16,762 bases of DNA from positions 1 through 16,762 of the forward strand of contig JAZDKP010000137.1 in assembly GCA_043802925.1 (NCBI GenBank), given 5' to 3'. Numbering within the stretch: the stretch's first letter is position 1; each line of letters opens with the position of its first letter. The position numbers and the translations under genes are program-made. Below the pieces are notes generated by a model. The model had not been told where the DNA came from, searched no databases, and worked only from the letters and a program-made list of their open reading frames with translations. Below are positions 1 to 4,466 of this stretch, one piece after another. The DNA is from JAZDKP01 sp043802925 (GTDB lineage: Bacteria; Fibrobacterota; OXYB2-FULL-49-7; JAEUSG01).

Positions 1-11
1 TTCAATTAAAA

Positions 12-17
12 TATAAT
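12..17 (+). promoter_or_regulatory. Possible -10 box (TATAAT) ahead of the envelope gene string
   Basis: A perfect TATAAT lies 42 bases before the first start codon. The matching -35 element would fall outside the window, so it cannot be tested, and the surroundings are AT-rich, where such hexamers arise by chance. This is a weak call. Confidence 0.22.
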
Positions 18-59
18 GATGTTTCCAAAGTTAGCGTTAGTTTAAATACGGGAGCGAGC

Positions 60-692
60 ATGATATTTTCAAACGTAATGTTAATCGTATTGAGTTGTGT
101 TTTCGTCATTGGCTTAACGGGTTGTAAGGAGCCGCCAACACAGGATGTCGAGAATGTAGAGAAAATGATAGCCGCGGCCAAACTTTTTAACGCCCAGCGA
201 TACGCCCCGGAACAATTAGAGGCGGCCGAGGATGAATTGAGCAAGGCGTTGGCCGAAATCAATAACCAAAAACAAAAAACATTTAAAAATTATGACGAGG
301 CAACCCTATTGTTGAGGTATGCGTTAAAGGCCGCGGAAGATGCTGAAAAAGCCGCCCTGAATAATCCGGACCGGGTCAAAGCCGAGATTAATGAATTGAC
401 AAGCATCGCGGACAAGAACGTTGGCGAGGCAAGAAAACTGGTAAAAAAAGCCTTACAAACGGTAAAAGAAAAATACTTTATCCGGCGCATAAAGGCGCAA
501 ATCAGCGCCCTCGAAATGGAGTTGAAGGAGCTAAAGGTGGCAAAGGAGAATGAAAAAGACCCGGCCAATCTAAAAACCAAGGCCCGGGCCATTATAAATG
601 ATGCGGATGCGCTTAAGGCCGCGATTGCCGGCCATGGTGAGGGTAAAAAGACGGCGATTCGTATGGAAAACAGTAAAAGGGGGCGGCGTTGA
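60..692 (+). CDS. DUF4398-like helical lipoprotein
   Basis: Predicted outer-membrane or periplasmic lipoprotein of 210 residues. The first 21 residues form a hydrophobic signal ending in the lipobox L-T-G-C, with Cys22 as the likely lipidated residue. The rest is rich in Ala, Lys, Glu and Leu with almost no aromatic residues, and reads as long amphipathic helices or coiled coil. The segment around residues 32-105 (AAAKLFNAQRYAPEQLEAAE and the AL-x-AAEDAEKAA stretch) matches the style of DUF4398 proteins, often found beside OmpA/Pal-family lipoproteins; their biochemical role is unknown. A GGAG sits 6 bases before the ATG. The stop overlaps the next start by 4 bp (TTGA), so the two are probably translationally coupled, and pal follows. 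A structural or peptidoglycan-proximal role is inference. Confidence 0.8.
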   Translation: MIFSNVMLIVLSCVFVIGLTGCKEPPTQDVENVEKMIAAAKLFNAQRYAPEQLEAAEDELSKALAEINNQKQKTFKNYDEATLLLRYALKAAEDAEKAALNNPDRVKAEINELTSIADKNVGEARKLVKKALQTVKEKYFIRRIKAQISALEMELKELKVAKENEKDPANLKTKARAIINDADALKAAIAGHGEGKKTAIRMENSKRGRR

Positions 693-961
693 AAAAGGGG
701 CCGGTTCTAATAAATTCGATTGTAGGCGTCGTTGACCTCACTACGGGAACAAAATCCCGGTATAAAATCGTTTCCAAGCCCACGGATGTCTTGTTATTTG
801 AAGATGTAACAGAAAACATCATTGAGGAAGCCACAGCCGATTCACCTATTGGCAAGGCCCTTCTTGATAAAAAGGGAGGCGACATGGTTGTTGTTGAAGC
901 GGGCATCAATCGAATCAGTTTGCAAATCGAAAGCGTTTTTAACGGTGCCGTTCGACAATAG
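689..961 (+). CDS. Stand-alone GreA/GreB C-terminal-like (FKBP-fold) domain protein
   Basis: Small cytoplasmic protein of 90 residues, no signal peptide. Residues 50-70 (TADSPIGKALLDKKGGDMV) reproduce the signature of the Gre C-terminal domain, which in GreA/GreB reads SPiGkALlGkkvGDeV, and the following alternating hydrophobic residues fit its last strands. The N-terminal coiled coil that GreA uses to enter the RNA polymerase secondary channel is absent, so transcript-cleavage activity is not expected. Rnk and related proteins share this polymerase-binding C-terminal fold. The start is TTG inside the previous stop (TTGA) with a G-rich Shine-Dalgarno (AGGGGG) just upstream; no ATG or GTG start suits the conserved region. 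It sits between two lipoprotein genes, an unusual place for a transcription-factor domain, so the ancestral function may have changed. Confidence 0.72.
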   Translation: MKKGPVLINSIVGVVDLTTGTKSRYKIVSKPTDVLLFEDVTENIIEEATADSPIGKALLDKKGGDMVVVEAGINRISLQIESVFNGAVRQ

Positions 962-1005
962 AAGCTATCTTGAAACAATAATTCATAATTATTCAAGGAC
1001 AAGTC

Positions 1006-1536
1006 ATGCGAAAACTGCTGCGATGCATCACCCTGAGCCTCGTTTTGGCGCTGGTGGGTAGCTGTGCTTCGTCGAAAAAGGTAAAAAGGGCGCCGGAAGA
1101 GGCGGCTGTAAAGGCTACAACGGATTCCCTGACTCAGGCCAGGCAGGGGGATTTGACGGATGATGAGCGCGACGCACTCAGGAAGGTGATGGAAGCCATA
1201 GAGGACGTCCCTTTTGACTTCAACAGTTATGTGATACCGACCCAGGGGATGGATATCGTCAGGAAAAATGTTACGTTCCTGAACCAGATGCTGCAAGCCC
1301 GCGGAAAATATATACGTATCACTCTGGAGGGCCATTGCGATGAGCGGGGTTCCACGGAGTATAATCTTGCGCTGGGCGAACGGAGAGCAAAGACAGTACA
1401 GGAATATTTGAAAAACGCGGGATTCGCGGAAAAGTCGCTTAAAGTGATAAGTTTCGGCGAGGAGCGGCCAAAGGAACCCGGCCATACGGAAGAGGCGTGG
1501 GCCGCAAACAGGCGAGTGCACTTGGTAGCGGAATAA
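1006..1536 (+). CDS. pal: Peptidoglycan-associated lipoprotein (Pal), OmpA C-terminal domain
   Basis: Outer-membrane lipoprotein of the Tol-Pal system, which ties the outer membrane to peptidoglycan and helps constriction at division. The signal peptide ends in L-V-G-S-C with Cys20 as the lipidation site. A charged linker follows (to about residue 65), then an OmpA-like domain to residue 176. Diagnostic residues are visible: VPFDFNSYVI for the first strand, and LEGHCDERGSTEYNLALGER followed by RA-x-TV-x-EYL and ANRRV for the peptidoglycan (diaminopimelate)-binding site. The 176-residue length is normal for Pal. An AAGGA sits 6 bases before the ATG. No tolA, tolB, tolQ or tolR is in view; its neighbours are a helical lipoprotein upstream and a beta-propeller protein, perhaps a TolB-like stand-in, downstream. 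That last idea is speculation. Confidence 0.93.
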   Translation: MRKLLRCITLSLVLALVGSCASSKKVKRAPEEAAVKATTDSLTQARQGDLTDDERDALRKVMEAIEDVPFDFNSYVIPTQGMDIVRKNVTFLNQMLQARGKYIRITLEGHCDERGSTEYNLALGERRAKTVQEYLKNAGFAEKSLKVISFGEERPKEPGHTEEAWAANRRVHLVAE

Positions 1537-1542
1537 AAGGCC

Positions 1543-2439
1543 ATGGAAAATATCCGCAAACCCCTTGGTGTTGGCACGATTGTCCTTGTGATATTTATTG
1601 CCATCACATTGCCACAGGCGGAATGGAAACCGGTGAAACTTCCGGATTGCAATGAAGATATCAATACCATTTTCATGCTGACGCCAAAAGCAGGCTGGGC
1701 CGCAGGAAAGGCCGGCTTGCTCCTGAAATACGATGGAAATGATTGGAACCTTCAGACTCGGGCATCAAACGGATTGAACGCCCTTTATTTCCTGGACGAA
1801 AACCATGGGTGGGCGGTCGGAAATCAGGGTAAAATATTACATTATAATGGCAAAGATTGGTCTATGGAGGCAAGCGGCGTCCTTTCGACGCTTGCCTCCG
1901 TCTTTTTTACCCACCCGCTGAATGGGTGGGCGGTCGGCGATAACGGGGTTGTTCTGCATTATGACGGCGCCTGGAAGAGCATTCCGAGCGGGACGAAAAG
2001 CCGCCTGATGAGCGTCTTTTTTATCGACAGTTCTCACGGGTGGGCCGTAGGAGCGAACGGAACGGTCCTTTTTTACGACGGGAGGCAGTGGAAAAATCAA
2101 AACTGCGGTTCCTCTGTCTGGTTGTGGGGAGTTCATTTCTCAGATCCAAAGCACGGGTGGGCCGTTGGCAATAATGGAAGCATTCTGGAATATACGAACG
2201 GCAAGTGGTCGCTTGCGAAAAGTCCGACCCGTGCCCATTTGACGGCCGTGATTACGCAGGGGAGGAGCCGGGCCTGGGCTGTGGGCAATGGCACCATTTT
2301 GTCGAATGACGGGATGGGATGGCGGATTGTCCAGAATATGCTGCCAATCCGTTTGGCGGCCGTCAGCTTTGCAGGGCCTTCTTATGGTGTGGCGGCCGGA
2401 AACAACGGGCAGATTTATCATTTTGAAGGACGGCAGTAA
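1543..2439 (+). CDS. Exported seven-repeat YCF48/BNR-like beta-propeller protein
   Basis: Exported protein of 298 residues. Residues 1-26 look like a signal peptide, with a possible cut after LPQA. The rest consists of seven repeats of 37-39 residues, each with the core G-W-A-V-G-x-x-G-x-[IVL]-L-x-Y-[DN]-G. The cores begin near residues 51, 89, 128, 166, 205, 244 and 281; the sixth reads AWAVG and the seventh is degenerate (YGVAAG). Seven equal repeats imply a closed seven-bladed propeller. YCF48/HCF136-type propellers assist photosystem II assembly in phototrophs, but the same repeat is widespread in secreted proteins of heterotrophs with no known role. It starts 6 bases after the pal stop, so they are probably co-transcribed. 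The Shine-Dalgarno (AAAAGG) is only 2 bases from the ATG, so coupling to pal translation is likely. Confidence 0.82.
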   Translation: MENIRKPLGVGTIVLVIFIAITLPQAEWKPVKLPDCNEDINTIFMLTPKAGWAAGKAGLLLKYDGNDWNLQTRASNGLNALYFLDENHGWAVGNQGKILHYNGKDWSMEASGVLSTLASVFFTHPLNGWAVGDNGVVLHYDGAWKSIPSGTKSRLMSVFFIDSSHGWAVGANGTVLFYDGRQWKNQNCGSSVWLWGVHFSDPKHGWAVGNNGSILEYTNGKWSLAKSPTRAHLTAVITQGRSRAWAVGNGTILSNDGMGWRIVQNMLPIRLAAVSFAGPSYGVAAGNNGQIYHFEGRQ

Positions 2440-2440
2440 A

Positions 2441-2445
2441 GGAGG
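2441..2445 (+). promoter_or_regulatory. Strong ribosome binding site that decides a TTG start
   Basis: AAAGGAGGT spans 2438-2446, a near-perfect anti-Shine-Dalgarno match. It overlaps the in-frame GTG at 2445, which therefore cannot be the start, and lies 5 bases before the TTG at 2451. This fixes the downstream gene as a TTG start. Confidence 0.7.
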
Positions 2446-2450
2446 TGCGT

Positions 2451-2651
2451 TTGAGCTTTCTAATCTTCTTGGTGGGATTGATTACAACCCTTGCGTTTAC
2501 GCTATTAAAACTATTGAATATGATTGCCTGGCCCTGGCTGGTTGTTTTACTGCCGCTTTGGATAAGCATTGTCGTTGTTTTTGTCATTTGGGCCGGCCGT
2601 TTTATTGTCTCCATAATAATTGAAGATAGAAAGAAATCTTCTTCACATTGA
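2451..2651 (+). CDS. Small two-helix membrane protein (66 aa)
   Basis: Inner-membrane protein of 66 residues with two hydrophobic helices (about residues 2-19 and 29-55) and a short basic/polar tail (EDRKKSSSH). Between and into the second helix it carries the motif W-P-W-x-V-V-L-L-P-L-W, a pattern familiar from very small bacterial and phage membrane proteins of unknown function. The open frame extends to a GTG at 2445, but that codon lies within the Shine-Dalgarno, so the TTG at 2451 was chosen. The gene begins 11 bases after the propeller gene and is probably the last gene of that transcript, because a strong promoter overlaps its stop. A damaged paralogue follows directly. No specific function can be assigned. 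Confidence 0.66.
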   Translation: MSFLIFLVGLITTLAFTLLKLLNMIAWPWLVVLLPLWISIVVVFVIWAGRFIVSIIIEDRKKSSSH

Positions 2652-2676
2652 CAATGGTTTCCGATGGTGTTACAAT
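2648..2676 (+). promoter_or_regulatory. Near-consensus sigma-70 promoter with extended -10
   Basis: TTGACA at 2648-2653 is a perfect -35 box. After exactly 17 bases comes TACAAT at 2671-2676, one mismatch from the -10 consensus, preceded by the extended -10 dinucleotide TG (2668-2669, TGT-TACAAT). Transcription should start near 2683, leaving about 46 bases of leader before the ATG at 2729. The -35 box overlaps the TGA stop of the previous small gene. It would separate the downstream small membrane-protein genes into their own unit. Confidence 0.66.
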
Positions 2677-2728
2677 CGGCCAATGTTTATAAATAAACCG
2701 TCATGCGAATCATTTACAGGGAGACGCG

Positions 2729-2943
2729 ATGTTCTTGAAAAGCATCTTTATAGTCATTATCCTGTTAACGGCTGTTTTCACAGGAATGAAGCTGTGCGGC
2801 CTTGTCCAATGGCAGTGGATTATACCGTATTGCTGCCCTTTTGGATTGGTTTAAGCATGGTTTTTATCATACTCGCGGTCTGCTTTGTCGTTTACGAGTT
2901 AAAAGACAGGGAATATCAAAGAAATTGGAGAGGGAAAATGTAA
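2729..2943 (+). pseudogene. Frameshifted tandem paralogue of the small two-helix membrane protein
   Basis: The ATG at 2729 has a good Shine-Dalgarno (AGGGAGA). It opens a frame beginning MFLKSIFIVIILLTAV and containing KLCGLVQWQWI, then stops at 2852-2854 after 41 residues. The -1 frame continues seamlessly with VLLPFWIGLSMVFIILAVCF and ends KDREYQRNWRGKM before a TAA at 2941. Joined, the two halves align with the neighbouring 66-residue protein: K-L-(5)-W-x-W-x-x-V-L-L-P-x-W-I-(3)-V-F-x-I. Removing one TA from the TATA at 2821-2824 gives WQWITVLLPFW, which matches the paralogue's WPWLVVLLPLW position for position. The cause is therefore probably a 2-bp slippage in a TA repeat, or a sequencing error. 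The intact product would have 70 residues. Programmed -1 frameshifting is an alternative but fits the alignment less well. Confidence 0.62.
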
Positions 2944-2955
2944 TATGGGGGCGTC

Positions 2956-3108
2956 ATGAAAAAGAAATCGTGTGTACTTGGTGTTCTATTGCTGACAATA
3001 ATTTTGTTTGGGACTTGTTGCGCCAGGACCGTTAAATATTATGATTCAAAGACCGAAGAGTGTGATAAAACGAAGTATAAATGCGTGGATATTCGCAAAA
3101 TCAAATGA
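2956..3108 (+). CDS. Small exported Cys-rich peptide, possible lipoprotein (50 aa)
   Basis: A 50-residue ORF starting MKKKSCVLG. It has a classical short export signal: three lysines, a hydrophobic core (residues 7-18), then F-G-T-C-C. Cys21 or Cys22 could be a lipidation site, but Thr at position -1 to Cys21 is not the usual Gly/Ala/Ser, so a lipobox is only possible. The mature part is about 28 charged residues with a second cysteine pair, Cys36 and Cys43 (C-x6-C), which could form a disulphide in the periplasm. A G-rich stretch (GGGGG) sits 5 bases before the ATG. It follows the frameshifted membrane gene by 12 bases and is probably transcribed from the same promoter. Not recognised as any named family; coding status rests on the signal-like N-terminus. 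Confidence 0.5.
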   Translation: MKKKSCVLGVLLLTIILFGTCCARTVKYYDSKTEECDKTKYKCVDIRKIK

Positions 3109-3123
3109 ATCGTCTGGAAGGGG

Positions 3124-3504
3124 ATGCGCGGCGTGCATGAAGCCTGTAAGAACAGCACGATAAACGGGACAAGACGCCCCGTTCATTTCACAGTGTTTTA
3201 TTATTTTTATACGTACGCGGGCTACGTGATTGTCGCAGCATTGACTGTCTGGCTTCTTTCCGGCAAGGCGGAAAGCCCGATAACGATGGTGATGATAGCG
3301 GTTTTGAACTGGCTGGCGATGGTGGCAAGCCGTGTCATTTATCTTAAATTGTGGGACCCGGATTACCTGAAGTCCGCCATGACTGATAGCACAGCGGAAC
3401 AGCGCCGTAAATTCATCATTCTTGAATACGTTTGGAGCGTTGCCGGCGTATCGGCGCTAATCTGCTTTATGCTATTTTGCCTGAAGTATCTTATTTTTCC
3501 ATGA
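3124..3504 (+). CDS. Unrecognised membrane protein with three predicted helices (126 aa)
   Basis: Integral membrane protein of 126 residues with hydrophobic segments at about 24-46, 52-73 and 100-123. A charged loop (residues 77-98, including the DPDY and EQRRKF stretches) separates the second and third helices. The track-length ATG at 3124 lies only 2 bases after GGAAGG, which is tight; an in-frame GTG at 3133 has an 11-base spacing, so the exact start is uncertain, but both precede the first helix. It follows the small exported peptide by 15 bases in the same orientation. I do not recognise the family, and nothing in it suggests enzymatic residues. Three helices make an even-odd topology with the termini on opposite sides of the membrane. 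Confidence 0.6.
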   Translation: MRGVHEACKNSTINGTRRPVHFTVFYYFYTYAGYVIVAALTVWLLSGKAESPITMVMIAVLNWLAMVASRVIYLKLWDPDYLKSAMTDSTAEQRRKFIILEYVWSVAGVSALICFMLFCLKYLIFP

Positions 3505-3514
3505 GCCGCGCATA

Positions 3515-3622
3515 ATGAATGCAATAAAGATACTTTTCCGTGTTGCCATTGACGCCCTGGAATTGATAGCATTATTTGTCTCCGTTAAGATATTTGGGTG
3601 CGATCGGGGGGCCAAGTTTTGA
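3515..3622 (+). CDS. Possible 35-residue ORF coupled to the following transporter gene
   Basis: ATG at 3515 opens 35 codons (MNAIKILFRVAIDALELIAL and so on) with one hydrophobic stretch. Its TGA at 3620 overlaps the TTG start of the next gene as TTGA, the same 4-bp arrangement seen at 689-692. No clear Shine-Dalgarno precedes it. It may be a leader ORF coupling translation of the membrane protein, or chance. Its hydrophobic stretch would be a single amphipathic or membrane helix. Confidence 0.28.
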   Translation: MNAIKILFRVAIDALELIALFVSVKIFGCDRGAKF

Positions 3623-4311
3623 AAAAAGAATTTGTCTCCGTGCCTGAAAACGTTTCAACCCGCCCCGAAGTACGGTTGCTTATAACGGTAATTATGCTTG
3701 ATTGGATTGCGGTCGTGGGAACCGCAGTGCTTCATGCCTTTGACCCGCGTTTGTCGCGGACGATACTTGCGTGCATGGGTTTTAACTTGATAGGAGGGCG
3801 CGCCGCGGGAATCGGCGTGTTTATTTACGAAGGATTCTCCCCGTGGCTTACAGTTCTGCTGAGCAGTATTGTGGAAATCCTGATAGTGATGACTGTCTAT
3901 CCATTATTCATCATGGCGCTTAATAACACCATCCGGATAGCATGGATAAAACGTCTGGCGGATGAGATGGAAAAACTTGTTCAGAAGAATGAGAATATGG
4001 TGCGTACGCATGGCTGGTGGGGGCTGGTTGTTTATATTTTCGTGCCTTTACCGATGACAGGGCCCGTTTCGGGGGCATTTATTGGTTATCTATTGAGGTT
4101 CAGCGGCGTAAAGACCTTTTCCGCTGTCATCTGCGGGACTTCTTTGATTTCGCTGCTCTGGGCGTTCGCCTTTGATTTCCTGAACCGGTATATTCATATC
4201 TTTCAGTATGTTTTCGCCGGCTTTTTGGTTTTGATGATAATATTATTCTTCAATAAAATAGTCCGGGTGGTCAAGTTTGTTATCCGAACCGTCCGCGAGC
4301 CACAGATTTGA
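3619..4311 (+). CDS. COG2426-type membrane protein (Sm_multidrug_ex family)
   Basis: Polytopic inner-membrane protein of 230 residues with about five or six hydrophobic segments (near 20-38, 50-70, 76-105, 134-160, 164-187 and 192-213). The family signature is at 142-159, V-P-L-P-M-T-G-P-V-S-G-A-F-I-G-Y-L-L. It corresponds to the P-L-P-x-T-G-x-x-x-G-A-x-I-A motif of the family annotated as 'putative small multi-drug export protein' (PF06695/COG2426). That name rests on thin evidence and the true substrate is unknown. A GTG at 3598 would add seven residues (MRSGGQV), but it has no ribosome binding site. The TTG at 3619 follows a G-rich stretch and starts the typical MKKEF, so it is preferred. 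It is the last + strand gene before a convergent regulator. Confidence 0.72.
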   Translation: MKKEFVSVPENVSTRPEVRLLITVIMLDWIAVVGTAVLHAFDPRLSRTILACMGFNLIGGRAAGIGVFIYEGFSPWLTVLLSSIVEILIVMTVYPLFIMALNNTIRIAWIKRLADEMEKLVQKNENMVRTHGWWGLVVYIFVPLPMTGPVSGAFIGYLLRFSGVKTFSAVICGTSLISLLWAFAFDFLNRYIHIFQYVFAGFLVLMIILFFNKIVRVVKFVIRTVREPQI

Positions 4312-4417
4312 ACCGGGTGATGGGCTCTTCTGTGCTTGATGTAATGGTTTATATAGCCTATCTTATGCGACGTATCTTGTTGTCTGATAAATACTTATAC
4401 AATACACTGTTCTCGTG

Positions 4418-4462
4418 CTTCTTTGGCAAATCTTTTCTAATCCCGTTATTTGCGGAAAGAAG
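4418..4462 (+). terminator. Hairpin between convergent genes, terminator-like
   Basis: The left arm at 4418-4431 (CTTCTTT G GCAAAT) pairs with the right arm at 4448-4462 (ATTTGC GG AAAGAAG). This gives 13 base pairs interrupted by a 1x2 internal loop, with a 16-base hairpin loop. It sits in the only non-coding gap (4312-4466) between the membrane-protein gene and the convergent regulator gene, where a shared terminator is expected. It lacks a strong GC stem and a long U tract, so it may instead be an mRNA 3' end stabiliser. Nothing else was recognised in this gap. Confidence 0.4.
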
Positions 4463-4466
4463 TGTC

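Noticed and set aside
613..1521. A 302-codon open frame on the - strand
   Set aside because: It lies entirely opposite the Gre-like gene and pal, whose products are recognisable, and its product shows no family motif or signal. It is a shadow frame.
1543..2439. Photosystem II assembly factor (YCF48) as a function
   Set aside because: Only the repeat type is shared. Nothing else in the window indicates a phototroph, and such propellers are common in heterotrophs.
2445..2447. GTG as the start of the 66-residue membrane protein
   Set aside because: It overlaps the Shine-Dalgarno AAAGGAGGT. The TTG at 2451 is at the correct distance.
2836..2842. Programmed -1 frameshift as the primary explanation of the split membrane gene
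   Set aside because: A slip at this heptamer puts one extra residue before the conserved tryptophan compared with the paralogue, whereas a 2-bp TA change gives an exact alignment. It is kept only as an alternative finding.
2620..2943. A 107-codon frame as a separate gene
   Set aside because: Its first half reads the wrong frame of the previous gene's end and of the promoter region. Only its last part matches the paralogue, so it was merged into the frameshifted gene.
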